Shown: positions 24,323 to 32,798 of the stretch, one piece after another | Layout: each line of letters begins with the position of its first letter | How positions within the stretch are numbered: position 1 is the first letter of the stretch | DNA from: an uncultured beta proteobacterium | GTDB taxonomy: Bacteria > Pseudomonadota > Gammaproteobacteria > Burkholderiales > SG8-41 | Assembly: GCA_902825845.1 (NCBI GenBank) | Contig: CADECM010000069.1 | Coordinates: forward strand, 1 to 33,361 | Direction: 5' to 3' | DNA length: 33,361 nt | Translations under genes and position numbers: made by a program | Notes under the pieces: model-generated | Seen by the model: the letters and a program-made list of their open reading frames with translations, nothing else | Told to the model about the DNA's origin: nothing | Database searches by the model: none

Positions 24323-24559
24323 CTAACGCGCCAGTACTTCACCTTGTACCCAATCGCGCAGGGTAACCCTAAGGATGCACGCCAGCCGCTGGCGCATAAC
24401 GGGTTCGAGTTGGGCCGCGTCCAGTACCCGCTGAACGATGACCTCACCGCTCACCGTATCGGCCAGCGGCACGCTGCGGCGCTCGCGCGATTGGCGCTGT
24501 GGTTTGTCCCTCCAGCGCCGCTGCGCGTATTGCACCGTGGTCAAAACTGCCGCTTGCAT
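24323..24559 (-). CDS. Possible small protein of unknown function
   Basis: A 78-residue frame starts 44 bp behind the 3-hydroxybutyrate dehydrogenase stop on the same strand. A GGGGTGG lies about 6 bases before its ATG, and third codon positions are GC-rich like the neighbours. The N-terminal half is basic (YAQRRWRDKPQRQSRERR), and the C-terminal half is predicted amphipathic helix (EVIVQRVLDAAQLEPVMRQR). I do not recognise it. A long plus-strand frame overlaps it but has no good start. Coding status is uncertain. Confidence 0.4.
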   Translation of the reverse strand: MQAAVLTTVQYAQRRWRDKPQRQSRERRSVPLADTVSGEVIVQRVLDAAQLEPVMRQRLACILRVTLRDWVQGEVLAR

Positions 24560-24603
24560 GGTTCCACCCCTGAGTCATCCGAACGATTTGAGGCTTGCTG
24601 TTG

Positions 24604-25386
24604 TCAGTGCGCGGTCCATCCGCCCTCGATCGGCAATACCGCGCCGGTAATCGACGCCGCTGTTTCAGTGCACAGGAACAGGGTCAGCCCCGCGACCTGT
24701 TCGACAGTGACAAACTGCTTGGTCGGCTGCGAGGCGAGCAACACGTCGCGGCGCACGGCCTCCTCGCTGATGCCGCGCGCTTTGGCGGTATCGGGAATCT
24801 GTTTTTCCACCAGCGGCGTCAGCACGTAACCGGGGCACACGGCGTTGACGGTGATGCCCTGTTCCGCCACTTCGAGCGCGACGGTCTTGGTGAGACCGGC
24901 GATGCCGTGTTTCGCCGCGACGTAGGCGGCCTTGAACGGCGAAGCGACCAGCGCGTGCGCCGACGCGATATTGATCACGCGGCCCCATTGCTTCTGCTTC
25001 ATATGCGGCAGCGCAAGGCGCGTGGTATGAAACGCCGAAGACAGGTTGATGGCGATGATGGCGTCCCATTTCTCGGGCGGAAACGCCTCCACCGGCGCCA
25101 CGAACTGTATGCCGGCGTTGTTGACCAGGATATCCACGCCGCCCAATTCCTGGGCCGCCAGCGCCATCATGTTCTGGATGCTCGCGGCCTTGCTCATGTC
25201 CGCCGGGCTGTAGATCACTTTCACGCCATGCCTTTCGGCAAGCTGCGCGCGCAAGCGCTCGATCTCCATGACGTCGCCGAAACCGTTGATGACAAGGTTG
25301 GCGCCTTCGGCCGCCAGCGCCTGCGCAATGCCCAGCCCGATGCCGCTGGTCGATCCGGTGACCAGCGCTGTTTTGCCTTTGAACAT
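24604..25386 (-). CDS. bdhA: D-3-hydroxybutyrate dehydrogenase (short-chain dehydrogenase family)
   Basis: The product has 260 residues, the standard length. It would interconvert 3-hydroxybutyrate and acetoacetate with NAD, the last step of polyhydroxybutyrate breakdown. The nucleotide motif is TGSTSGIGLGI (10-20), NNAG is at 89-92, and the catalytic set is S142, Y155, K159. KTALVTGSTSGIGLGIAQAL and the C-terminal TGAVLPIEGGWTAH fit this subgroup. GGGAG precedes the ATG. It is divergent from the cupin gene at 25573. A patatin-like hydrolase about 3 kb away may belong to the same polymer metabolism. Confidence 0.92.
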   Translation of the reverse strand: MFKGKTALVTGSTSGIGLGIAQALAAEGANLVINGFGDVMEIERLRAQLAERHGVKVIYSPADMSKAASIQNMMALAAQELGGVDILVNNAGIQFVAPVEAFPPEKWDAIIAINLSSAFHTTRLALPHMKQKQWGRVINIASAHALVASPFKAAYVAAKHGIAGLTKTVALEVAEQGITVNAVCPGYVLTPLVEKQIPDTAKARGISEEAVRRDVLLASQPTKQFVTVEQVAGLTLFLCTETAASITGAVLPIEGGWTAH

Positions 25387-25572
25387 GATGTGACTCCCGT
25401 TGCGAATTGCGGATATTGAAGCTGCGCATCAGTCAGGCGGCCCGGCGCGAACCTTACACGCGGCGGCGTGTGTAAGAGTCCCGCGGCCGGCGCGACCCAT
25501 GGCGGCAATTTCCGTCACATGCCGCGGCCACGGTGGTCGCGGCAACCCCAACGCGAAAAGGAGCCCGCCATC

Positions 25573-26085
25573 ATGATTATTTCCCCGAAAAAAGATTTCT
25601 CATATTTCCTGCGCCTGGCCATTGCCGGCACTTGTGCAAGCGTCATGGCGCTCGCCGCGGCAAGCGCCGGAGCAGGCGAGTGCCCGGCCGACAAGCGCGT
25701 GGCCGACGGCCAGGGCCAAAAACCCGGCCCCACCACGCCCAAGGGCGTGACGGATGTGGTGCGAGCCACCACCGATATTTCAAAGGAACCTGCGGGCATT
25801 CAGGGACGTCTGTTCCGACTGCGCCAGCTCGACATGAAACCCGGCGCCATCGTACCGTGGCACAGCCACGGCAACCGCCCGGCGATGATCTACATCGTTT
25901 CGGGTGAAGTCATCGAGTACGCCAGCAACTGCGCCGTGCCCATCGTGCACAAAGCCGGCGACGTGGCGCCGGAAAAGAACGGCACCTCGCACTGGTGGAT
26001 CAACAAGGCCACCAAGCCCGCGGTGCTGATCTCGGTGGACCTGTTTCCCAACGAAACGAAAACCGAAGACGCGCACATGATGTAA
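25573..26085 (+). CDS. Exported cupin-domain protein
   Basis: The product has 170 residues from the ATG at 25573, with AAAAGGAG 9 bases upstream. The signal peptide runs to about residue 36 (LAIAGTCASVMALAAASAGA). The cupin shows H97 and H99 (VPWHSHGNRPAMIYIVSGEV), but the Glu expected four residues on is replaced (HSHGNRPAM), so metal binding may be altered. A further His lies near residue 140. Its role is unknown. It leads a plus-strand series that includes an MFS transporter 77 bp downstream. Confidence 0.88.
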   Translation: MIISPKKDFSYFLRLAIAGTCASVMALAAASAGAGECPADKRVADGQGQKPGPTTPKGVTDVVRATTDISKEPAGIQGRLFRLRQLDMKPGAIVPWHSHGNRPAMIYIVSGEVIEYASNCAVPIVHKAGDVAPEKNGTSHWWINKATKPAVLISVDLFPNETKTEDAHMM

Positions 26086-26162
26086 CTCTCATTCGTCGCA
26101 CGAGGCGGCGGCACGCAACAACGCTGCCGCCGCTTACGGCATTCCAGAAAGGCATTCCCGTC

Positions 26163-27380
26163 ATGAGCGTCACCCACATGCATGCTGCGGCAGACACGCG
26201 ACCCGCGGGCGGCGCGGCCCTGCTGCGTTCCTTTGTCATCAGCCTGACCGCGTTCCTGACCGTGGTCGATCTGTTTGCGACCCAGGCGATACTGCCGTCG
26301 CTGGCAAAAGCCTACAACGTGAGTCCCGCCGCGATCGGCTTTGCCGTCAACGCCAGTACCATCGGCATGGCCATTGCGGGACTCGCCGTTGCATTTTTCA
26401 GCCGCCACATCGACCGCCGGCGCGGCATCCTGATCAGCCTCGTCCTGTTGTCCGTGCCCACCGCGCTGCTGGCGGTGGCGCCCGATCTGACCGTCTTCAC
26501 CCTGCTGCGCATCGCGCAGGGACTGTGCATGTCCACCGCGTTCGCGCTCACCCTGTCCTATCTGGCCGAACACTGCAGCGCGGCGGATACCGCCACTGCC
26601 TTCGCCGCCTATATCACGGGCAACGTCGCGAGCAACCTGTTCGGGCGCCTGATGGCGGCCGCGCTGGTGGATTCGCTCGGGCTGGCGGCCAACTTTTACA
26701 TCTTCGCCGTGCTCAATCTCGCGGGCGCCGCGCTGGTCTACTACACGATCAAGCGCGCGGAACCGATGAAGGCGATGACGGTGCCAATGGCCTCGCCTTT
26801 TGCCGCGTGGGCCATGCATCTTGCCAATCCCGCCTTGCGTTCAAGTTTTGTCATCGGCTTCCTGATCCTGTTTGCCTTCATCGGCACCTTCACCTACGTG
26901 AATTTCGTGCTGGTGGCCGGCCCGCTCAACCTGAGCCGCATGGCGCTGGGGTTTGTCTATTTCGTGTTTCTGCCGGCGATTTTCACCACGCCGTTGGCGG
27001 GCAAGGTGGTGGCAAAGCTGGGCACGCGACGCGCGCTATGGTTAGGCCTGACACTCGCGGGCGCGGGTCTGCCGTTGCTGCTGTCGCCGAGTCTGCCGGC
27101 GGTGCTCGCCGCCATGGCGATGATCGGCGCCGGCACCTTCTTCGCACAGGCAACAGCCACCGGCTTTGTGGGCCGCGCCGCCACCAGCGACCGCGGCGCG
27201 GCCAGCGGCATTTACCTTGCGTGTTATTTCTTCGGCGGCATCGTCGGCAGCGTGGTGCTGGGCCAGCTGTTCGTGCGCTTCGGCTGGCCCGCCTGCGTCG
27301 CCGGCATCGGCGCGGCCCTCTTCGCAGCGGGACTTCTGGCAACACGCCTGACCCTTCCAGCGCCGGCGCGCGCAGGCTGA
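26163..27380 (+). CDS. Major facilitator superfamily transporter
   Basis: The product has 405 residues from the ATG at 26163; AAAGG lies 10 bases upstream. About 12 hydrophobic segments are visible. The conserved loop between segments 2 and 3 reads AFFSRHIDRRRG, matching the G-X3-D-R-X-G-R-R type motif. The opening (LTAFLTVVDLFATQAILPSLAKAYNVSP) resembles the YnfM/arabinose-efflux-like drug exporters. The substrate is unknown; export of a toxic compound or metabolite is likely. The DUF1622 gene starts 11 bp behind it. Confidence 0.92.
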   Translation: MSVTHMHAAADTRPAGGAALLRSFVISLTAFLTVVDLFATQAILPSLAKAYNVSPAAIGFAVNASTIGMAIAGLAVAFFSRHIDRRRGILISLVLLSVPTALLAVAPDLTVFTLLRIAQGLCMSTAFALTLSYLAEHCSAADTATAFAAYITGNVASNLFGRLMAAALVDSLGLAANFYIFAVLNLAGAALVYYTIKRAEPMKAMTVPMASPFAAWAMHLANPALRSSFVIGFLILFAFIGTFTYVNFVLVAGPLNLSRMALGFVYFVFLPAIFTTPLAGKVVAKLGTRRALWLGLTLAGAGLPLLLSPSLPAVLAAMAMIGAGTFFAQATATGFVGRAATSDRGAASGIYLACYFFGGIVGSVVLGQLFVRFGWPACVAGIGAALFAAGLLATRLTLPAPARAG

Positions 27381-27391
27381 ACGGAGACACC

Positions 27392-27748
27392 ATGCCACTC
27401 CGAGAGTTCGTCGAAGTCGCAGGCAACGGTGCCGAGATCGCCGGTGTGGCGCTCATTGTCGGCGGACTCATTTTCGCCAGTGTGCGCCTTGCGCTGCCGG
27501 CCGCGTCCGCCGGCGAATCGCGCTACCGGCGTTATCGCCACGACCTGGGACGGGCAATCCTGCTCGGCCTCGAAGTACTGGTCGCCGCGGACATTGTGCG
27601 CACGGTCGCCTTCACGCCGACGATGGACAGCGTGATGGTGCTGGCGATGATCGTCGCAATCCGCGCGTTCTTGAGTTGGAGCCTCGCGCTGGAACTCGAC
27701 GGCCGCTGGCCGTGGCAGCGCGCTGAACAACAAAGCAATCATAACTAA
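27392..27748 (+). CDS. DUF1622 family small membrane protein
   Basis: The product has 118 residues, the usual DUF1622 length. Three hydrophobic segments lie at about 12-36, 55-70 and 78-98. The central RRYRHDLGRAILLGLEVLVAADIVRTV is the family hallmark. GGAG lies 6 bases before the ATG. Its function is not known. It directly follows the MFS transporter and precedes a DUF302 gene. Confidence 0.88.
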   Translation: MPLREFVEVAGNGAEIAGVALIVGGLIFASVRLALPAASAGESRYRRYRHDLGRAILLGLEVLVAADIVRTVAFTPTMDSVMVLAMIVAIRAFLSWSLALELDGRWPWQRAEQQSNHN

Positions 27749-27779
27749 TTGTTTTTATTCAATATTTTAAGGAGGCAAT

Positions 27780-28262
27780 ATGTTCGCTCGCATTAGCACA
27801 TGGTGTTCAGCCGCGGTAGTGGGCATTGCCCTGGTTGCTTCATCATCCGCCACCGCGCAAACCGTGGGAGCAGATGGTTTGGTCAAGGTCAGAAGCGCCT
27901 ACGGCATGCAGGAAACCATCGGCCGCATCAAGAAAGACGTGGCCGACAAGGGCATCATGTTTTTTTCCGAGGTCGATCAGGCGAAACTTGCCGCCGACGC
28001 CGGCATCAAACTGCATCCATCGACGTTGCTGACGTTCGGCAATCCGCCGCTGGGCGTGCAGTTCATGACCTCGAATCCGAATTCGGGTCTGGACTGGCCG
28101 GTGCGCCTGCTGGTGTATCAGAACGAGAAAGGCGAAGTATGGACCGCGTATACCGATTTCAGCTGGATCGCGCAACGCCATGGCATTACCGACCGCGTGG
28201 CGCAATTCAAAACCGCCACCGGCGTGATCGCTTCGATTACCTCAAGCGTGAAAGCGCCATAG
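27780..28262 (+). CDS. Exported DUF302 domain protein
   Basis: The product has 160 residues. The signal peptide ends near residue 27 (AAVVGIALVASSSATAQ). The rest is one DUF302 domain: a duplicated-looking alpha/beta fold with LLTFGNPPLGVQFM and LDWPVRLLVYQNEKGEVWTAYTDF as signatures. Family function is unknown. AAGGAGG, a perfect ribosome binding site, lies 4 bases before the ATG in an AU-rich leader. Confidence 0.9.
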   Translation: MFARISTWCSAAVVGIALVASSSATAQTVGADGLVKVRSAYGMQETIGRIKKDVADKGIMFFSEVDQAKLAADAGIKLHPSTLLTFGNPPLGVQFMTSNPNSGLDWPVRLLVYQNEKGEVWTAYTDFSWIAQRHGITDRVAQFKTATGVIASITSSVKAP

Positions 28263-28360
28263 CATCACATCTGTCAGGTTTGGCTTGCGCGCCCGACGGA
28301 TTGCGGCGCTGCACTGCCTGTCAACAATTGCACACCGTGCACCCCAACGAGGACTCGCCG

Positions 28361-29533
28361 ATGAACACCGTTAACGACGCCGCCATGCAGACCGCGGCCC
28401 CACCCCATGCCGCAAAGAACAGCTTTGACTACCCCGGTCAGGTGGTGCTGGTGCTGCAGGGCGGCGGCGCCCTGGGCGCGTATCAGGTCGGGGTATATCA
28501 GGCGCTGCACGAGGCGGGCGTGGAACCGCACTGGGTAATCGGCACCTCGATCGGCGCCATCAATGGCGCGATCATCGCCGGCAACGAGCCCGGCCGGCGC
28601 ATGGAACAACTGACGCGCTTCTGGGACATGGTGCAAGGCAGGCGTTACAGCGATCTCGCCAGTCTGTGGCCCGCGCTGACCGGGCCGATCTCGAACCTCG
28701 GCACCTACACGCAAGGCATCGACGGCTTCTTTGCGCCCAATCCGCAGGCCGCATGGGGCGTGCACGCACAGCTCGGCGTGGAAAAGGCGGCGTTTTATAC
28801 CACCGAGCCGTTGCGCGAAACGCTCGCCGATCTGGTTGATTTCAAGTGCATCAACCAGAAACACACGCGGCTCACGCTGGGCGCGGTCAATGTGCGCAGC
28901 GGCGACATGCACTACTTCGACAGCCGCGAAACGCGCATCAAGGTGGAGCATGTAATGGCCTCCGGCGCACTGCCGCCGGCCTTCCCCGCCGTGCGCATCG
29001 GCGGCTCGTCGTACTGGGATGGCGGCATTTACTCCAACACGCCGATCGAGGCGGTGCTCGACGATAAACCGCGGCGCGATTCGCTGATTTTTTCGGCGAA
29101 CATGTGGCATCCGCACGGCCCCGAGCCGGAGACCATCTGCCAGGTGCTGGCGCGGCACAAGGATATCCAGTACGCGAGCCGCGCCAAAAGCCATATCAAG
29201 CGTCAGCAGCAGATTCACCGCATGCGGCACATCATCCGCGATCTGTCCCGCTACATTCCCGAAGCGCGATGCGGCGACCCGGAGGTGAAAAAACTGCTCG
29301 ACTACGGTTGTGCCACCGTGATGCACGTGGTGCCGCTGCTGGCGCCGCGCGTGGAAGGCGAGGATCACACCAAGGACATCGATTTCACCCCGATGGGCGT
29401 GCGCACGCGCTGGCAGGCGGGTTATACCGACACCCGGCGCACGCTTGAACAGGCTTGCTGGCGCGAAGCCGCCGATGCGATTGACGGCGTCATCGTCCAC
29501 GGCGTCGAGGGCACGCATGGAGCCGCGCGATGA
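28361..29533 (+). CDS. Patatin-like phospholipase family protein with C-terminal DUF3734-type domain
   Basis: The product has 390 residues from the ATG at 28361 (GAGG about 8 bases upstream). The open frame runs further upstream through the DUF302 gene, which is an artefact. The patatin catalytic pair is clear: glycine-rich GGGALGAYQ (34-42), nucleophile S63 in GTSIG, and D219 in WDGG. The C-terminal 150 residues, with RAKSHIKRQQQIHRM, match the extension called DUF3734 as I recall. In several proteobacteria this type sits beside 3-hydroxybutyrate dehydrogenase, suggesting a role in lipid or polyhydroxybutyrate turnover. The stop overlaps the next gene's start (ATGA). Confidence 0.93.
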   Translation: MNTVNDAAMQTAAPPHAAKNSFDYPGQVVLVLQGGGALGAYQVGVYQALHEAGVEPHWVIGTSIGAINGAIIAGNEPGRRMEQLTRFWDMVQGRRYSDLASLWPALTGPISNLGTYTQGIDGFFAPNPQAAWGVHAQLGVEKAAFYTTEPLRETLADLVDFKCINQKHTRLTLGAVNVRSGDMHYFDSRETRIKVEHVMASGALPPAFPAVRIGGSSYWDGGIYSNTPIEAVLDDKPRRDSLIFSANMWHPHGPEPETICQVLARHKDIQYASRAKSHIKRQQQIHRMRHIIRDLSRYIPEARCGDPEVKKLLDYGCATVMHVVPLLAPRVEGEDHTKDIDFTPMGVRTRWQAGYTDTRRTLEQACWREAADAIDGVIVHGVEGTHGAAR

Positions 29534-30909
29534 GCCGCCGCTACGATGCCGTGATCATCGGTACCGGCCAGGCTGGGCCGTCGCTTGCCGCGCGGCTCGC
29601 CGCCGCGGGAAAACAGGTCGCCATCATCGAGCGCAAGCGCTTCGGCGGCACCTGCGTCAACAACGGCTGCATGCCGACCAAAACGCTGGTGGCAAGCGCC
29701 TACGCCGCGCATCTCGCGCGCCGCGCCGCGGAGTACGGCGTCATGCTCGACGGCCCGGTGCGCATCGACATGAAGCGTGTCAAGGCGCGCAAGGATCAGG
29801 TGGTCGGAAACGCCACGCGCAACATTGAAAAATGGCTGAAAGGCACGCCCAACCTGGCCGTGATCGAGGGCCATGCACGGTTTGAGTCGCCCACATCGGT
29901 GAGCGTGAACGGCGAACGGATTGACGCGCAACGGTTTTTCATCAATGTCGGCGGTCGCGCGCTGGTGCCGCCGATGCCGGGGATCGATGGCGTGAATGTG
30001 CTGACGAATTCGACGATCATGGATGTGGATTTCCTGCCGGAACATTTGCTGATCATCGGCGGCAGCTACATCGGCCTTGAGTTCGGGCAGATCTACCGGC
30101 GCTTTGGCGCGCGCGTCACCATCATCGAAAAAGCGCCGCGGATCATCGGGCGCGAAGACCCCGACGTGTCGCAGGCGGTGCGCGACATCCTCGCCAACGA
30201 AGGCGTCTCCATCGAAACCGGCGCCGAGTGCCTGAGTGTGGAAAAAAGGGGGCCGGGCGTTGCGGTCCGCCTCGATTGCGCCGACGGCGCGCGCGTGATC
30301 GAAGGCTCGCACTTGTTGATGGCCGTCGGGCGCGTGCCCAATACCGATGACCTGGGACTGGAACATGCGGGTGTGAAAACGGACGCCCGCGGCTACATCA
30401 CTGTGGACGACACACTCCGCACAAGCGTGCCGGGCATCTGGGCGATCGGCGACTGCAACGGCCGCGGCGCGTTTACCCACACTTCGTATAACGACTACGA
30501 AATCGCCGCCGCCAACCTGCTCAACGACGACACGCGCAGCGTGAATGATCGCTTGACAGCCTACGGCCTGTTTACCGATCCGCCGCTGGCACGCGTGGGG
30601 TTGACCGACACCGAAATCCGCAAGTCGGGACGTCGCGCGCTCACCGGCATGCGCCCGATGACCCGCGTGGGCCGTGCGGTGGAGAAAGGCGAGACACAGG
30701 GTTTCATGAAAATTACCGTCGATGCCGACAGCAAGGAAATTCTCGGCGCCGCGATCCTCGGCGTGGGCGGCGACGAAGCCATCCATTGCATACTTGACCT
30801 GATGTATGCCAGGGCGCCCTACACGGTGCTGCAGCGCGCGGTGCACATTCATCCAACGGTGGCTGAGCTGATTCCGACCATTCTGGGCGAGCTAAAGCCG
30901 CTTGCCTGA
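29530..30909 (+). CDS. Mercuric-reductase-like FAD-dependent pyridine nucleotide-disulfide oxidoreductase
   Basis: The product has 459 residues. The FAD motif GTGQAGPSLAARLA (11-24) leads to the redox-active pair C42 and C47 (GGTCVNNGCMPTKT). The NAD(P) motif is IIGGSYIGLEFGQIYRRFG. The second FAD motif is GIWAIGDCNGRGAFTHT, and the C-terminal dimer domain ends with HIHPTVAELIPT, holding the usual His. It lacks both the N-terminal metal-binding domain and the C-terminal Cys-Cys of true MerA, so mercury reduction is doubtful. It is translationally coupled to the patatin gene by ATGA and overlaps the acyl-CoA ligase tail to tail by 18 bp. Confidence 0.92.
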   Translation: MSRRYDAVIIGTGQAGPSLAARLAAAGKQVAIIERKRFGGTCVNNGCMPTKTLVASAYAAHLARRAAEYGVMLDGPVRIDMKRVKARKDQVVGNATRNIEKWLKGTPNLAVIEGHARFESPTSVSVNGERIDAQRFFINVGGRALVPPMPGIDGVNVLTNSTIMDVDFLPEHLLIIGGSYIGLEFGQIYRRFGARVTIIEKAPRIIGREDPDVSQAVRDILANEGVSIETGAECLSVEKRGPGVAVRLDCADGARVIEGSHLLMAVGRVPNTDDLGLEHAGVKTDARGYITVDDTLRTSVPGIWAIGDCNGRGAFTHTSYNDYEIAAANLLNDDTRSVNDRLTAYGLFTDPPLARVGLTDTEIRKSGRRALTGMRPMTRVGRAVEKGETQGFMKITVDADSKEILGAAILGVGGDEAIHCILDLMYARAPYTVLQRAVHIHPTVAELIPTILGELKPLA

Positions 30910-32481
30910 CGGCGCATCCGAGGGCCCGATGCCGGCGTAGCGATCGCGCAGCACGCGGTGCAGAATTTTGCCGGTGGCCGTTCTGGGCATGTCCGCTTCA
31001 TCGATGAACGATACCGAGCGCGGACGCTTGTAGCCGGCAATGCGGCCGGCGCACCAGTCCAGAATCTCCTGCCCGGTGACGCCGCCGTGCTGGTGAAGAA
31101 TGATCACGGCATGCACCGATTCCCCCCACTTGTCGTGCGGAATGCCGATGACCGCCACGTCCTTGACCTTCTCGTGGCCACCGAGCACACCCTCCACCTC
31201 GGATGGGTAAATATTTTCGCCGCCGCTGATGATCATGTTTTTCTTGCGGTCGACCAGATAGTAGTAACCCTCGTCGTCGCGCCGCGCGATATCGTTCACG
31301 GTACAGTAATGCCCGCGAAAAGCCTCCGCGGTCTTGTCGGGCAGTTTCCAGTAATGCTGGAAGGCATAGGCGGAACGCGAATACAGTTCGCCCGGTTCGC
31401 CCTCCGCGACGTCGTTACCATCGTCGCCGATCAGCCGGATCCTGCCGGTGCCCGCCAATTCTCGTCCGATCGAACCCAGCTTGGTCAATTGCTCCTCCGG
31501 GCGAAGCACCGTCACCAGCCCGGCTTCGGTGGAGCCATACATTTCATAGAGCTGCGAGTTCGCGAATTGCGCCATGATGGCAAGCTTCGTATCCCGCCGC
31601 GCAGGCGCCGAGGAAATCAACAGCTTCCTGACGCTGGCCGCGCGATATTTTTCCTTCAACGCCGCCGGCAATCCCAGCATCGTGATGTAGTGGGTGGGGA
31701 CGAGCGACGTGAATGAGATATCGTGAGCCGACAGCGTCTGCAACAGATGCTCTGGATCAAAGTTTTTGCGGTCATAGACGAATGCCGTGGCGCCGCGGGC
31801 AGTGCAGGTGAAACAGAAAAACAAGGAATTCGCATGGCACATCGGCATCACCAGCAGACCGATATCGCTGCGCGTGAATTCGAGTTCAAGTGCCAGCGTC
31901 AAGTGGTGAATCGCGGACGCCCCGTGATTGCGCACGGCGCCCTTCGGCAGGCCCGTTGTGCCGGAGGTATACATGAGCGTCCAGGGGTCTTCAGGCAGGA
32001 CGTCGACCGGGGGCTCGCCCGATGAAGCTGCCGCGATCAAGTCCTCGTAGCCGCGGTATCCGGCCGGACAATGCGAACGCCCGAAATAAATAAAGTTGCC
32101 ACCACGCACCGGCAGCCCGGCGCGGATGCCGTCCACCACCTCGACAAAATCCTGCTGCACGATGAAGGCGCTGATCGCCGCGTTTTCGCCAATGAAACGG
32201 ATTTCCGGGCCGAGCAGCCGGAAGTTGATGGGGACGGCCACCAGACCCGCCTTGGCGATGGCCGTGTAAATCTCCATCCATTCCAAACAGTTGTAGGCGA
32301 GGATGCCCACGCGGTCGCCGCGGCAAAGCCCAAGACCGAGCAGTGCATTGGCGAGACGGCAGGCGCGATCATTCCACTGGCGAAATGTCATCGACCGGGA
32401 AAGGTCACAGGCACCGACACGATCCGGATACAGCGCCGCATTGCAGCTCACCAGTTCGCCGACATTCAGCAGCGGGCTCAT
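30892..32481 (-). CDS. AMP-forming acyl-CoA ligase
   Basis: The product has 529 residues. It would activate a carboxylic acid to its CoA ester via an acyl-adenylate. Signatures are YTSGTTGLPKGAV (171-183), YGSTEAG, YYYLVDRKKNMIISGGENIYPSEVE and the catalytic K505 in PRTATGKILHR. The acid substrate is unknown; medium or aromatic acids are possible. No ribosome binding site is clear before the ATG. It lies 53 bp behind the anti-sigma gene on the same strand and may be read with it. It could supply CoA esters to the acyl-CoA enzymes at 7.4-11.3 kb, but they are not adjacent. Confidence 0.93.
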   Translation of the reverse strand: MSPLLNVGELVSCNAALYPDRVGACDLSRSMTFRQWNDRACRLANALLGLGLCRGDRVGILAYNCLEWMEIYTAIAKAGLVAVPINFRLLGPEIRFIGENAAISAFIVQQDFVEVVDGIRAGLPVRGGNFIYFGRSHCPAGYRGYEDLIAAASSGEPPVDVLPEDPWTLMYTSGTTGLPKGAVRNHGASAIHHLTLALELEFTRSDIGLLVMPMCHANSLFFCFTCTARGATAFVYDRKNFDPEHLLQTLSAHDISFTSLVPTHYITMLGLPAALKEKYRAASVRKLLISSAPARRDTKLAIMAQFANSQLYEMYGSTEAGLVTVLRPEEQLTKLGSIGRELAGTGRIRLIGDDGNDVAEGEPGELYSRSAYAFQHYWKLPDKTAEAFRGHYCTVNDIARRDDEGYYYLVDRKKNMIISGGENIYPSEVEGVLGGHEKVKDVAVIGIPHDKWGESVHAVIILHQHGGVTGQEILDWCAGRIAGYKRPRSVSFIDEADMPRTATGKILHRVLRDRYAGIGPSDAPSGKRL

Positions 32482-32534
32482 TTACGCACTTTGCGTCGCG
32501 TGAACAAGGCCGGCGGGTCGTGCAACATCGGAAA

Positions 32535-32798
32535 TCAGTCTTTTCCGCGCGTGACGCGCCGGAGCCGTTCCAGAAGTTTGCCGCGCATTTCGTCGGGCAT
32601 TTTCGCCCCCGGCAACTGCCGCAGGCTGTCACGCACCGTGGCCATTTGCTCCAGATAGATGCGACAGTCGGCGCAGCCTTCGAGGTGGCGCCAGATCGTG
32701 ATGCTGGCGGGCGCACGCAGCCGGTTTTCGAGAAACTCGGTTGCCTGACGTGCTACGTCCTGGCACGTGCAGCCATCAACTTGTCCTGGGTCGGGCAC
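32535..32798 (-). CDS. Zinc-finger anti-sigma factor (ZAS/zf-HC2)
   Basis: The product has 87 residues. The zinc motif is C12 with H38-X3-C42-X2-C45 (WRHLEGCADCRIYLEQ). There is no membrane segment, so it is soluble. The start is GTG with GAGGAA 5 bases upstream, which supports the long 46-bp overlap with the sigma gene in another frame. It would hold the adjacent sigma factor inactive until a redox or other signal disturbs the zinc site. Confidence 0.87.
   Translation of the reverse strand: MPDPGQVDGCTCQDVARQATEFLENRLRAPASITIWRHLEGCADCRIYLEQMATVRDSLRQLPGAKMPDEMRGKLLERLRRVTRGKD

Noticed and set aside
27800..28360. N-terminal extension of the patatin-like gene through the DUF302 gene
   Set aside because: The extension is DUF302 coding sequence read in another frame; the ATG at 28361 has a ribosome binding site and begins just before the patatin domain.
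28274..30852. Long minus-strand frames (414 and 476 codons) opposite the patatin-like and flavoprotein genes
   Set aside because: They are mirror frames of two well-supported genes and contain no recognisable motif.
29530..30909. Mercury resistance gene (merA)
   Set aside because: The heavy-metal-binding N-domain and the C-terminal Cys pair are missing, and no merR, merT or merP is nearby.
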